Part shown: one piece after another, positions 9,459 to 18,835 of the stretch
Numbering within the stretch: the stretch's first letter is position 1
Layout: every line of letters begins with the position of its first letter
Program-made: the position numbers and the translations under genes
Notes under the pieces: model-generated
Told to the model about the DNA's origin: nothing
Database searches by the model: none
The model's input: only the letters and a program-made list of their open reading frames with translations
Origin: Flavobacteriaceae bacterium YJPT1-3
Lineage (GTDB): Bacteria; Bacteroidota; Bacteroidia; Flavobacteriales; Flavobacteriaceae
DNA: 64,000 nucleotides
Reading direction: 5' to 3'
Assembly: GCA_029866965.1 (NCBI GenBank)
Contig: CP123444.1
Span: 1,653,501-1,717,500 of the forward strand

Positions 9459-10909
9459 GTGGTCGCTGTTTCTGATTTTTTGGGCCTGTACGACGCAATA
9501 TTATGAAGCATACCACTAAAAATGAAGTAGTGAAAGGGAAGCATAGCGTACCAGTACATGCGTCCCAGTAGTCCTTTGGGCCTAAAGGTCGCGGTCTGCC
9601 GAAGCACATTGTTCTCGTCAATTTCAAAATCAAGCCAGGCTTCTCCGGGCACTTTCATTTCTGCAAACAACAGCAATCGACGGTCCTCTTTATCAGCCAG
9701 GATGACTCGCCAAAAGTCCAGGGCATCCCCTTCGTAGATCCGATGCGGATGCGTACGCCCTCGACGTAAACCCACTCCACCGATCAACTTATCAATATAG
9801 CCTCTAATTTTCCAAAGCGTATTGCCGTAATACCATCCCCGATCGCCTCCAATAGACCAGATATTTTCAAGGGCTTGCTCAGGATCCTCGAGTTGTAACT
9901 GTTGTTTGTCTTTTAAGCATCCGTATTCAGGAACTTTGACAAAGCGCTTGACATCTTTGGAAAAACGGCCACTCACCATCGAATCTTTCCAGCTGGATAC
10001 TACCTGATTTTGTTCGATCTTTTTGAAGGCCATTTCTATAGCATCTTCGTAGCTGATCGGATCAACCTGGAGCAACTCTTGAAGGCGGGTGTCTCTCGTA
10101 ATGACCTCGATGCGCATGCTGTCTACCAGATTCAAGGCGAGTTTATACGAGGTAGAGGTTACAAAATAGAGCCAGTAGGAGGAGAGCTTCGGGCTCATCA
10201 CCGGCACATCCAGAATGTACAGCGGCAATTGACGCACTTTGGCATAACGTTGCATCATTTCTTTATAGGTCAGCACGTCTGGCCCTCCAATGTCAAAAGA
10301 ATCATCATAGCACTGCTCATGACCCAACACACCCACCAAATAGTGCATGACATTGCGGATGGCGATGGGCTGACACCGGGTCCGAACCCATTTAGGAGTG
10401 ATCATGACCGGTAATTTCTCGCAAAGATCTCTGATAATCTCAAAAGAGGAGCTTCCGGAGCCTACAATGATAGCTGCCCGAAGTACGGTCAGGTGAAAAT
10501 CGCCTTCAAATAAGGTCTCTTCCACATTTTTACGGGACCATAGGTGCTTACTGAGATTTTGTTCGTTGACAATGCCGCTGAGGTAAATGACCTGTTTGCA
10601 TTCCGTTTCGGCCATGTAGGTGTTGAAATTCTTGGCAGAACGCTCTTCTTTTTCATCAAAATCGGAGGTGGATCCGGTCATGGAGTGGATCAGGTAATAG
10701 GCAGCGTCTATATCTTTAGGAAGTAAATTGGGAGTAGGGTCATTGAGAAAATCGACCTCCACGATGCTGATCTGCTTGCGGGTCTCTTTGTCCACCGAAA
10801 GCCGGCTTGCACTGCGTACCGCACACACGACCTCATGACCGTCTTCAAGAAGTAAGGGAAGCAGGCGCATGCCAATGTAGCCATTAGCACCAGTAAGCAG
10901 GATTTTCAT
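9455..10909 (-). CDS. NAD(P)-binding short-chain-type protein with C-terminal DUF2867 domain
   Basis: 484 aa. The N-terminal half is an extended/atypical SDR Rossmann fold: ILLTGANGYIGMRLLPLL gives the TGxxGxxG dinucleotide loop, and YLIHSM plus YLSGIVN follow. From about residue 320 the protein continues as the DUF2867 domain (GDRGWYYGNTLWKIRG, a START-like fold), ending in a hydrophobic stretch. This two-domain architecture is widespread in Bacteroidota and without a firm function; a polyketide-cyclase-like or lipid-linked redox role is only a guess. It is the first gene of a two-gene unit with the BCCT transporter. Confidence 0.88.
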   Translation of the reverse strand: MKILLTGANGYIGMRLLPLLLEDGHEVVCAVRSASRLSVDKETRKQISIVEVDFLNDPTPNLLPKDIDAAYYLIHSMTGSTSDFDEKEERSAKNFNTYMAETECKQVIYLSGIVNEQNLSKHLWSRKNVEETLFEGDFHLTVLRAAIIVGSGSSSFEIIRDLCEKLPVMITPKWVRTRCQPIAIRNVMHYLVGVLGHEQCYDDSFDIGGPDVLTYKEMMQRYAKVRQLPLYILDVPVMSPKLSSYWLYFVTSTSYKLALNLVDSMRIEVITRDTRLQELLQVDPISYEDAIEMAFKKIEQNQVVSSWKDSMVSGRFSKDVKRFVKVPEYGCLKDKQQLQLEDPEQALENIWSIGGDRGWYYGNTLWKIRGYIDKLIGGVGLRRGRTHPHRIYEGDALDFWRVILADKEDRRLLLFAEMKVPGEAWLDFEIDENNVLRQTATFRPKGLLGRMYWYAMLPFHYFIFSGMLHNIASYRPKKSETATT

Positions 10910-11029
10910 TGCAGTGTTTTTCTTAAAATTACAGTTTATCCATCGAATTAAAGCCCTATTTTGGTGCTAAGAACCGGACATGTGAAAAAGGATTTCAAGC
11001 CGGTCAGCACAGAGTATAAAGACTAAGCT

Positions 11030-11221
11030 ATGCGTATCGTTTTAATTATTGTCGGAATTGTTCTAATTGCCATTGGTCTATATCAAGCCTTGGTACCACA
11101 GGAAGTATTAGCCATTGGTGAGTTTGAGATCAATGCCAAAGAGGGATGGACCACAGAGGCCTTAGTGATCTTGGGCCTGGGTGTGCTCGTCCTACTCGCC
11201 GGAACATTAAAGCGCAAATGA
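11030..11221 (+). CDS. Small two-helix membrane protein
   Basis: 63 aa with two hydrophobic segments (residues 3-25 and 43-60) separated by a short polar loop (GEFEINAKEGW) and ending in a positively charged KRK tail. No named family recognised. Its stop codon directly abuts the stop of the convergent gene, with no room for a terminator between them. Confidence 0.7.
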   Translation: MRIVLIIVGIVLIAIGLYQALVPQEVLAIGEFEINAKEGWTTEALVILGLGVLVLLAGTLKRK

Positions 11222-11653
11222 TTATAGATCTTCTACCGTGGTGGGATTTTGGTCGGCTTTATAATTGAGGATTTTCTTCATGAACTTGTGAATGCTCTTG
11301 TCTTTAGGCCGGGCCTTGATCTTGATAAAATAGTGGTCGCGATAAATGCTGTATTCCTCAGCTTTGCCTTTGTATAAATTCAATTTCCAGTAGGGGATCA
11401 CCAGGACATAGGATTCCAGTAAGGAGCGGAAGCCCACTAAAATCCCATTCGGTCTCATTTCAATATTACAGGTATTCACATAGCTGTCCAGCGTCAGGAG
11501 ATTGTGAATTTCCAGGCTCGTGGTGGTGATGAACAATTTAGGCGAACCTATGCCTCCCATTTTGATACGGTCTCGCAGGGTGAAGGGAGTACCAACGGCG
11601 TCAATGATCTTGCGCTTGACTTCAGGATTATTGTAAGAAACGTTCAGTAGCAT
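11222..11653 (-). CDS. Hypothetical protein, PH-like fold suspected
   Basis: 143 aa, soluble, no signal peptide. The middle (GSPKLFITTTSLEIHNLL, then VIPYWKLNLYKG and HYFIKIKA) alternates short beta strands in the manner of bacterial PH-like domains, which usually act as protein- or lipid-binding modules. That is an inference from pattern only. Convergent with the small membrane protein; upstream lies the divergent argS promoter. Confidence 0.7.
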   Translation of the reverse strand: MLLNVSYNNPEVKRKIIDAVGTPFTLRDRIKMGGIGSPKLFITTTSLEIHNLLTLDSYVNTCNIEMRPNGILVGFRSLLESYVLVIPYWKLNLYKGKAEEYSIYRDHYFIKIKARPKDKSIHKFMKKILNYKADQNPTTVEDL

Positions 11654-11718
11654 GTTCTTTTTGTTTTAATATACGCATTGCACGCTTATTGGCAGCGCAT
11701 CAACTCTCAATTTTAGGT

Positions 11719-11726
11719 TATATTTG
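11719..11726 (+). promoter_or_regulatory. TAnnTTTG -7 box for argS
   Basis: TATATTTG exact consensus. It overlaps an in-frame TTG at 11724, which therefore cannot be the argS start; the ATG at 11748 is 21 bases downstream. Confidence 0.7.
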
Positions 11727-11747
11727 CAGCCTAAAAAGTTAAGCGGA

Positions 11748-13565
11748 ATGCAATTACAGCAAGTACTGACGCAAGCGGTAAAGGACGGAATAAAAAAACT
11801 TCATCAAATTGATTTGCCAGAAGTGGAATTTCAACCCACCCGAAAGGATTTCGCGGGGGACGTCACCGTGGTTGTATTCCCTATGTTGCGCCATATCAAA
11901 GGCAATCCAGTACAGATTGGACAAGAATTGGGAGCCTATCTTCAGGAAGCCAGGGAAGAGGTGATTGATTTTAATGTGATCAAGGGATTTTTGAACCTGG
12001 TCATTAGTGACCATTATTACCTAAATGCTCTCCAGCAGATCAGTAAAACACCTTCCTATGGTGCAGAGCCGGCCAGTGGAAAAGCGGTCATGATCGAATA
12101 TTCTTCCCCCAACACCAATAAACCCCTACATCTAGGACATATTAGGAATAATCTATTGGGGTATTCCGTAGCACAAATTACAGAGGCAGCCGGGAAAAAA
12201 GTCTATAAAACGCAGATCATCAATGATCGTGGCATCCATATCTGTAAGTCGATGCTGGCCTGGAAAAAATTTGGAAACGGGGAAACGCCTGAATCCAGCG
12301 GATTAAAAGGCGACAAATTAGTAGGGAATTACTACGTTCGTTTTGATCAGGAGTATAAAAAGGAGATCGAACAATTGATCGGAAGAGGGCTGCCTAAAGA
12401 ACAGGCAGAAAAAGAGGCGCCTATACTGCTCGAAGCTCAGGAGCTATTACGCCAATGGGAAGAAGGGGATAAGGAGGTGGTCCAACTTTGGACAACCATG
12501 AACGACTGGGTCTACGCCGGCTTTGAACAGACCTATAACAATTTAGGAGTCTCTTTCGACTCTTACTACTACGAGAGCAACACCTATTTACTGGGGAAGG
12601 ACCATATTGAAGAAGGACTCCAATCGGGAGTGTTCTACAAGAAAGAAGACGGTTCGGTTTGGTGTGATCTTACCGACGACGGTCTGGATGAAAAATTGGT
12701 GCTTCGCAGTGATGGAACCGCAGTGTATATGACCCAGGATATTGGTACCGCTGTACAACGAGTGAAAGATCATCCGGATGTAGGCGGTATGGTCTATACA
12801 GTAGGTAATGAACAGGACTACCATTTTAAAGTACTTTTTCTTATCCTCAAGAAGTTGGGTTATGATTGGGCGGAAAACCTATACCATCTCAGCTACGGCA
12901 TGGTCGATCTGCCTTCCGGTAAAATGAAAAGCCGGGAAGGTACCGTGGTGGATGCGGACGAGCTGATGGTTGAAATGACCGATACTGCACGAAGCTTAAG
13001 CCAGGAGTTGGGCAAACTAGAAGGATATTCAGAAACGGAAAAAGAGGAGCTCTACCGAACCATTGGTTTAGGAGCTTTGAAGTACTACATCCTTAAAGTA
13101 GATCCTAAGAAACGCATATTGTTCGATCCTCAGGAGTCTGTCGATTTCCAGGGAAATACGGGGCCGTTTATTCAATACACCTATGCACGTATACAGTCTA
13201 TCTTACGCAAGGCTCAAGAGAACGGCGTAAAGGGCTTGGATGATTCTGTAATGACGTCTGCCGGTGCCCACCAGGCTCCAGCGGTTGTAAACTCGCTGCA
13301 TTCTAAAGAAAAAGAGCTCATCAAGATCCTATTAGCCTATCCGGAAACCGTGCAGATTGCTGCGGCCAATTACAGTCCGGCACTGATCGCTAATTATACG
13401 TATGATCTGGTTAAGGAATTCAATTCATTCTATCAGAATGTGCCTATTTTCAACGCAGATACGGAAGGGGAAAAAGAATTGCGGGTGGTGCTTTCACGGG
13501 AAGTAGCCCAGGTTATCAAAAGTGCTTTTGCACTTTTGGGTATTGAAGTGCCTGAACGGATGTAA
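11748..13565 (+). CDS. argS: Arginyl-tRNA synthetase
   Basis: 605 aa class I aminoacyl-tRNA synthetase that charges tRNA-Arg. Domains in order: the ArgS N-terminal Add-1 domain (residues 1-85), the catalytic Rossmann core with the HIGH equivalent HLGH in NKPLHLGHIRNN, a KMKSREGTVV segment standing for KMSKS, and a C-terminal DALR anticodon-binding domain ending in LGIEVPERM. The open frame begins at a TTG eight codons earlier, but that codon is inside the promoter box, so ATG at 11748 is taken. Confidence 0.96.
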   Translation: MQLQQVLTQAVKDGIKKLHQIDLPEVEFQPTRKDFAGDVTVVVFPMLRHIKGNPVQIGQELGAYLQEAREEVIDFNVIKGFLNLVISDHYYLNALQQISKTPSYGAEPASGKAVMIEYSSPNTNKPLHLGHIRNNLLGYSVAQITEAAGKKVYKTQIINDRGIHICKSMLAWKKFGNGETPESSGLKGDKLVGNYYVRFDQEYKKEIEQLIGRGLPKEQAEKEAPILLEAQELLRQWEEGDKEVVQLWTTMNDWVYAGFEQTYNNLGVSFDSYYYESNTYLLGKDHIEEGLQSGVFYKKEDGSVWCDLTDDGLDEKLVLRSDGTAVYMTQDIGTAVQRVKDHPDVGGMVYTVGNEQDYHFKVLFLILKKLGYDWAENLYHLSYGMVDLPSGKMKSREGTVVDADELMVEMTDTARSLSQELGKLEGYSETEKEELYRTIGLGALKYYILKVDPKKRILFDPQESVDFQGNTGPFIQYTYARIQSILRKAQENGVKGLDDSVMTSAGAHQAPAVVNSLHSKEKELIKILLAYPETVQIAAANYSPALIANYTYDLVKEFNSFYQNVPIFNADTEGEKELRVVLSREVAQVIKSAFALLGIEVPERM

Positions 13566-13569
13566 AAAA

Positions 13570-13600
13570 GAAAAAGGCCGCATCACTGCGACCTCTTTCA
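13570..13600. terminator. Bidirectional terminator between argS and proteorhodopsin
   Basis: AGGCCGCA (13575-13582) pairs with TGCGACCT (13587-13594) with one mismatch. It has a CTTT tail on the plus side and a T-rich tail on the minus side. Confidence 0.65.
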
Positions 13601-13616
13601 TGGATTTTAAAGATTC

Positions 13617-14369
13617 TTAAGCGGTTGTGCTCTTCCCTGGAGAAGAAAGCACTGCTAGATTATAGATCACAAGTCCAAATCCAATCTTGTTAATGGCGTC
13701 ACCAATATTATAGATTACATCAATATTGAGGTCTCCAAAGATCCCTTCATACCATCCTGGAGTACCGGCCATATACCCTATTGGATAAATCACCCAACCT
13801 ACGAGCACGAACCAGCAAAGTATTTTGTGCGCTTTTAGTACCTGTCCACCAGCTTTCTCTGCCAGTTTCTTTGCACTACCAAGCCAAATTTCATACACGA
13901 TGGCGAAATATGCAGCTCCGGAGATTGCACCCCAAATTGCCGCCTGATCGCGATAGATGGTTTCTCCAAAATATCCGGTAACGAGCATGATTACGGAATA
14001 GATGATTAGTTTCCACATTAATGATCTTTTCGCTCCTGCTACTCTGAGGATCAAATAGAATTCAACGCACATTAATGGAACTGTCAATACCCAATCTACA
14101 TACCTGAAGAATGTGGGTGACTCAGCAAATGCTTCCCAGTAACCTCTCATATAGAAATAGTGTACTGCAGCAATAAAGGTAATCAATCCAGAAACCAGGA
14201 TCGAGGTCTTCCACTTTCTCTCAAAATCATTCATCGATAAAAAGAAGAAAGCCGATGCGGCCATCATGGCCATACTACCCACAAAAAAAGTAAAACCAAC
14301 GTAATCATCGCTGGCCATCCTTTTCATCTCTTGCAGGAAAGGTTCAATTGTGTTAATCATTAATTCCAT
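13617..14369 (-). CDS. Proteorhodopsin, light-driven proton pump (green-tuned)
   Basis: 250 aa seven-helix retinal protein of the inner membrane. The proton-pump triad is present: Asp92 (acceptor, RYVDW), Thr96 (LTVP) and Glu103 (donor, CVEFY), the D-T-E pattern of proteorhodopsins, not N-D-Q of sodium pumps. His70 pairs with Asp92 as in proteorhodopsin, and Lys228 (DAINKIG) carries retinal. The tuning residue is Met100, which in Bacteroidota goes with green absorption. Gly151 lies where a helix-5 glycine leaves room for a carotenoid antenna; antenna binding is only a possibility. The retinal-forming gene blh is transcribed divergently from the adjoining 86-base gap. Confidence 0.95.
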   Translation of the reverse strand: MELMINTIEPFLQEMKRMASDDYVGFTFFVGSMAMMAASAFFFLSMNDFERKWKTSILVSGLITFIAAVHYFYMRGYWEAFAESPTFFRYVDWVLTVPLMCVEFYLILRVAGAKRSLMWKLIIYSVIMLVTGYFGETIYRDQAAIWGAISGAAYFAIVYEIWLGSAKKLAEKAGGQVLKAHKILCWFVLVGWVIYPIGYMAGTPGWYEGIFGDLNIDVIYNIGDAINKIGFGLVIYNLAVLSSPGKSTTA

Positions 14370-14455
14370 AAGTCTGGTTATTTATATTTTGTTTAGATAA
14401 ATTTACTTTATCTTAAACACAATTGTTTAAAAATTTTCTTAAAAGATTAAACAGG

Positions 14456-15364
14456 ATGCAAAATAAGGCCGCGGTAATTGATAATATGGACGGATTCAAG
14501 GTCGTGGCCACTTTTTTTGCGCTTTGGTTAACGGTCTATTTTGACAGTACGACCGAGACCTGGCTGGCTTATACGCTGATCTTTTCAATTGGCATCTTAC
14601 ACGGTTCTAACGATATCCAATTACTACAGCTAGCTCAGGGAAAAGGAAACATTAAGAGTTCCCGTTGGTTAATGATTTACGTTGCTGTGATTCTGCTTTG
14701 TATAGTCTTTTTTTTGATAGACGCGCGAGTGGCGCTTCTCGTTTTTATCGTATTCAGCGCCTACCATTTTGGGGAGCAGCATTGGCATGAAATTTTACAA
14801 AATTCAATTTGGCCTATTAGAGTGTTTTATAGCATTTATGGCCTGCTCATTTTGAATCTTCTTTTTTATAATCACAGCGAAGAAGTCAACCAAATTATTT
14901 TTGAAATGACCGGTTACGAAATTCCCGGTATGCTTTATACCTATCTCGTCTTAGGAACATTAGCTATAGTCATTTTAGGAATAGTTTTTCTAGGATATCG
15001 GAACGAGATCAAACACACGCGCGTTTTAAAGGAATTATTTTTGTTGGGATTGTTTTATCTTATTTTCTTCAATGCTTCTTTGATATGGGCCTTCAGTATT
15101 TATTTCATCGTATGGCATTCCATCCCCTCAATTCAAGAGCAGACTGGTTTGATGTATTCTGGTTTCAGCAAAGAAAATTTGATCAAATACATGAAATCTG
15201 CAGGATTGTATTGGTTTTTATCCGTGACGGCTCTTGTCCTATTTATATTGATCGTAGATAACCAATTGTTCTCCTACATGACATTATTCTTCGCCTTCCT
15301 CGCTGCAATTACGCTTCCTCACGTCCTGGTGATGTCTAAACTCTACAAAGAAACTGACATTTAA
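14456..15364 (+). CDS. blh: Beta-carotene 15,15'-dioxygenase, Brp/Blh family
   Basis: 302 aa multi-pass membrane enzyme that cleaves beta-carotene to two retinals, the chromophore of the adjacent proteorhodopsin. Iron-ligand histidines are visible in the family positions: GILHGSND, SAYHFGEQHWHE, IVWHSIPS and TLPHVLVM. About eight hydrophobic helices. The frame is open from a TTG at 14423, but the ATG at 14456, preceded by AGG, gives the better start. The stop overlaps the stop of the convergent TonB receptor gene. Carotenoid synthesis genes are not in the window. Confidence 0.92.
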   Translation: MQNKAAVIDNMDGFKVVATFFALWLTVYFDSTTETWLAYTLIFSIGILHGSNDIQLLQLAQGKGNIKSSRWLMIYVAVILLCIVFFLIDARVALLVFIVFSAYHFGEQHWHEILQNSIWPIRVFYSIYGLLILNLLFYNHSEEVNQIIFEMTGYEIPGMLYTYLVLGTLAIVILGIVFLGYRNEIKHTRVLKELFLLGLFYLIFFNASLIWAFSIYFIVWHSIPSIQEQTGLMYSGFSKENLIKYMKSAGLYWFLSVTALVLFILIVDNQLFSYMTLFFAFLAAITLPHVLVMSKLYKETDI

Positions 15365-17871
15365 AAACTGAAACGCAGCACGGCGTTTGGTGTAAAGCCC
15401 AGGCCGGTGCGTCGGATCAGAGAAATATTGTCATTAGAGTCGACGCGGTAGTACTCATTGATGATGTTTTCATTGCTTGTGAGATTCCAAACCGAGATCC
15501 CCGCATACAGTTTTTTATCATTATCCAGGTCGTAGGTATAGTTGGCGGAGAAATCCACTTTAAAATAATCCGGTAGGCGCTGGCTGTTGGCAGTTCCGAA
15601 TTCGAGTGGATTGACAGTACCCAGATCGTTTAAGGGGGTTGTTGGCTTACCGGAATGCCAATTGAGTCCGATTGCCAATTTAAATCGATCCATCAGCGTA
15701 TAACTTCCCGAGAAAGAGATGTAGTGGCGAACATCAACATTATTGTAAAAGAGTTCTGGAAATTCAAATTCGTTTGTATCGTCAAAATCATATTGATTGG
15801 TCGCCAAAGTGTACCCCAGCCAAATTCCAACATCTCTCCATTTATAATCAAACAAGAATTCCAGACCCTTGATTTCATAGGAACCCTGCTCTCGAAGAAA
15901 TTCATACTGATTTAAAAATCCTTGCGATTGGCCGGTGATCCCGTCTACTCGCTTGTAAAAGGCTTCAGCGCTGATCAATATTGTATTCCTGTTGTAATGT
16001 CCGCCAATGGAAATTTGTTGGCTACTCAATAGCGGGATCCTATCCTCATCGCTGATGATCCATCTGCGATTCTCTACGCCCAGAAAATCATTTTGAAAAT
16101 CAACCACTTGAGACGTGGTTTGACTTTTTAATTCTCCTTGAACTTCCACACGAAAATGATCCAGTAAGCGTCGCCCCAATACGATACGAGGCTCCAGGCG
16201 GTAGACGTCCGGTTTGTTATAATAATTGGCACGAAGTCCTATTCGGGCAAAGGTTTTTTTATCGGGAGAGTTCCAGGCTGATTCTCCAAAGAGGCCATGA
16301 GCACGCACCACATTTTTAATTTTCCGGAAAACCAACGGATTATTCACATCACTGGTATTGGTGATTCCGGTTTCTGTGAACTGATATCCCAGATCGTGTG
16401 TCCACCGATCATTACTTTTCAAGCGAGAAACACTCTTCACACTGGTCTCCAATACCTGATTTTGTTGTATCAGTCGCTGATTATTAAAAATATCAAAGTT
16501 GGTGGCCGCCAGCTCGTAAGACGAGGCTGTAATCAAAAGGTCGCTGGACCATCGGTGGTCCCAACGGTGATCCAAATAAACAGCCGCTCCTAAATTGTTT
16601 TGTTCGGCCTTGCTTTCCCGAGAAACCTCCTGACCTGCTATATTCGCATTTTCAGAAAAGCTTAAAGTGTTGCTTACGAGCAAACCGTTGATTCGAAGAC
16701 GGGTTTTTGTTCCTAGTTTTTGTAGGTAGCGAAAATTAACATCGTAGAAGCTAAAACGATCCTCACCGGTGCTGACCTGGTCCCCCGCGTCGGTTATTTC
16801 TGTATCCTGAAAGGCTCGTTCAAAAAAGGAAGAATAGGTAGGAGACTCCCAAACTTCATTCAATGATTTTCGCCCTGCGATAAGGAGAGACCCGTTTTTG
16901 GTGATGGGTAAGTTTAAAAAGGCATCCGCACTGATCAAATTGACGCTCGCGGCACCGCCCAATTGCTGATCGATCGTTTCTTCAGACTGCATGGATAAGG
17001 TCCCTGAAACAGCGTCCCCTAAGCTGGCGGGGGTTCCATTTTTGTAGACGTCTACTTGTGCAGTGATGTACGGATTAAATGCAGAGATCAATCCGAAGAA
17101 GTGCCCGCTTTGATACATTTTGATTCCGTCCCAGAGTAAGAGGTTCTGATCGTGAGTACCCCCGCGGATATTGATACGCGACACCCCCTCATTGACGCTT
17201 TGTATGCCCGGAAGCGCCTGTACGGTAAGCAATACATCCGATTCGATCAAACCCGGTAACACCCCAAATTCTTCATACTCAATATGGATGGAACCGTCAT
17301 TTTCTTTGCTGATCCCTTTGGTGAGATAATTGGTGATCACAACGGCTTGCAGTTCTTCTCGTAAGGCTTGCATGACAATCTCAGCGCAAGCACTAGCCGC
17401 GGGAAATTCGAGTTGTTGTGGTTGCAAATCGTCTCGCAGTAAACGAATCGTACTCACCGTAGACGGGACCTCCAAATAGAAATAACCCAGAGCATCCGTT
17501 TGGGTTTGCTGATTACCGGCAAGAACGTCCACCTGAGCAAGGGGTTGTTGGTAGGCGTCATAGACTACTCCACAAAGCAGCTGTTTCGAAGGCTGTGGCC
17601 GACTGATCGTGACGATATCTTCGCCCAGAGAAGTGAATATTAATTGGGTTTTTAGTCTAAGCAGGTGTAAGCTTTCGCGAAAGCTTAATTCTGAGGTAGG
17701 CCAGGCTACGGTCTGATCGGCTACCGCTTGAGTGGCATAGGAAAAACGTACTTCATACCGTTCTTCCAATTGAGGAAGTAGTTCATTTAGTGGTACAAGC
17801 ACTTGCTGCGCCCAAAGAGGCGCAGCAAGGCAACATAATATGATAATTCCTAGTACTTTTTTTGAGGTCAT
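15361..17871 (-). CDS. TonB-dependent outer-membrane receptor with STN and carboxypeptidase-like N-terminal domains
   Basis: 836 aa. A signal peptide (ILCCLAAPLWAQ) is followed by a short STN domain (residues 25-90) that touches the anti-sigma factor, a carboxypeptidase-regulatory-like strand domain (95-165), the plug (VLLTVQALPGIQSVNEGVSRINIRG cited in part: LPGIQSV, INIRGG) and a 22-strand-type barrel ending in RFSF, the Phe-terminal signal for BAM. It overlaps fecR by four bases, so it belongs to the sigma/anti-sigma/receptor unit. The substrate is not deducible; the acidic lipoprotein divergently encoded at 19443 is a candidate partner. It contains one 18-bp palindrome copy. Confidence 0.93.
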   Translation of the reverse strand: MTSKKVLGIIILCCLAAPLWAQQVLVPLNELLPQLEERYEVRFSYATQAVADQTVAWPTSELSFRESLHLLRLKTQLIFTSLGEDIVTISRPQPSKQLLCGVVYDAYQQPLAQVDVLAGNQQTQTDALGYFYLEVPSTVSTIRLLRDDLQPQQLEFPAASACAEIVMQALREELQAVVITNYLTKGISKENDGSIHIEYEEFGVLPGLIESDVLLTVQALPGIQSVNEGVSRINIRGGTHDQNLLLWDGIKMYQSGHFFGLISAFNPYITAQVDVYKNGTPASLGDAVSGTLSMQSEETIDQQLGGAASVNLISADAFLNLPITKNGSLLIAGRKSLNEVWESPTYSSFFERAFQDTEITDAGDQVSTGEDRFSFYDVNFRYLQKLGTKTRLRINGLLVSNTLSFSENANIAGQEVSRESKAEQNNLGAAVYLDHRWDHRWSSDLLITASSYELAATNFDIFNNQRLIQQNQVLETSVKSVSRLKSNDRWTHDLGYQFTETGITNTSDVNNPLVFRKIKNVVRAHGLFGESAWNSPDKKTFARIGLRANYYNKPDVYRLEPRIVLGRRLLDHFRVEVQGELKSQTTSQVVDFQNDFLGVENRRWIISDEDRIPLLSSQQISIGGHYNRNTILISAEAFYKRVDGITGQSQGFLNQYEFLREQGSYEIKGLEFLFDYKWRDVGIWLGYTLATNQYDFDDTNEFEFPELFYNNVDVRHYISFSGSYTLMDRFKLAIGLNWHSGKPTTPLNDLGTVNPLEFGTANSQRLPDYFKVDFSANYTYDLDNDKKLYAGISVWNLTSNENIINEYYRVDSNDNISLIRRTGLGFTPNAVLRFSF
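17669..17686. repeat. Iterated palindrome copy 2 (18 bp)
   Basis: AAGCTTTCGCGAAAGCTT, perfect over 18 bp, in the STN domain region of the TonB receptor gene; read as Phe-Arg-Glu-Ser. Confidence 0.95.
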
Positions 17872-18785
17872 TCCCCTGATAACGTAATCTTATCCTCTAC
17901 AATTGTGTATTGTAAATTTAGAGGTAAGGATAACGCTTTTAGGGCTAAGCTCAAATTATTATGGGGAAAGCTTCCGGAAAATAAGGTGTCAAGGTCGACG
18001 TTTATCGTTTCCACCTCTACCTTGTACTGGCGTTCGAACTCTTCAATAACCATGGAGAAAGGTAGATTGGCGAAGCTAGAGTAATCGGTCATCCAGCTGG
18101 GTTGTTCCTGCGTTAGGCTCGTCAGTAAACCGGGCTGATTATCCGTAAGAACATCATTGTACCCATTTCCTGCGGCCAATTGAAGCGACTGTTCTTTAGT
18201 AGCTACTGCAACCAGACCTTCAAAACAATGTACACTAAAAAGATCGCTTCGGGCATTAACATCAAATTGAGTACCTAAGACAGTCACATCACCGTGTTTG
18301 GTCTGTACCGTAAAAGTCGATCCTTTTTCAACTTTAAAATAAGCCTCTCCGTTCAATTCCAGACTTCGGTCGGATTCCCAACCGTCTGCATCATAAGACA
18401 AGGTACTTGCTGCGTTCAAGACCACCTCAGAACCATCCGGTAGAAAAACGGTGGTTTGCTCTGCAAGATCTGTAGTGATTACCGTGTTATGCTGTTGAAA
18501 AAATGCATAGTACGCTATAAGGGCGATCACCACTACGGCAGCTACGCGCCAGATCGTATATAGGGAGAGGACTGGGGTCGCTGATTTTTGATCAGATAAC
18601 TGATGAATACGGTCTTTCACCGCTTTGAATTGTGCTTCCTGATCAAAGGCAGGGGCTCTGAATTGCCTGGCATGATCAGCAATACGGGCCAGACCGGGGA
18701 AGTCTTCCGTTTGCTTCAGCTCCTCCATTTCTTCTTCAGAAATCGAGTGATCAAGCCATTTATTAAGTAGGTCGTTCTGTTTCAA
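17868..18785 (-). CDS. FecR-type anti-sigma factor with DUF4974 domain
   Basis: 305 aa. The cytoplasmic N terminus (residues 1-80) should hold the sigma factor. One membrane helix follows (IWRVAAVVVIALIAYYAFF), then a periplasmic FecR domain (TTDLAEQTTVFLPDGSEVVLN, of which LPDGSEVVLN is the signature) and a C-terminal DUF4974 that would meet the receptor STN domain. It lies between the receptor and the sigma factor on the same strand, the usual Bacteroidota order, and is likely expressed from the sigma gene's promoter. Confidence 0.94.
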   Translation of the reverse strand: MKQNDLLNKWLDHSISEEEMEELKQTEDFPGLARIADHARQFRAPAFDQEAQFKAVKDRIHQLSDQKSATPVLSLYTIWRVAAVVVIALIAYYAFFQQHNTVITTDLAEQTTVFLPDGSEVVLNAASTLSYDADGWESDRSLELNGEAYFKVEKGSTFTVQTKHGDVTVLGTQFDVNARSDLFSVHCFEGLVAVATKEQSLQLAAGNGYNDVLTDNQPGLLTSLTQEQPSWMTDYSSFANLPFSMVIEEFERQYKVEVETINVDLDTLFSGSFPHNNLSLALKALSLPLNLQYTIVEDKITLSGE

Positions 18786-18835
18786 AATATTCGTTTTCTT
18801 GCTACTAAAACAACTGGGAAGCCATTATTCCTACC

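Noticed and set aside
11724-11747. TTG start for argS
   Set aside because: It lies inside the TATATTTG promoter box; the ATG at 11748 fits the family start.
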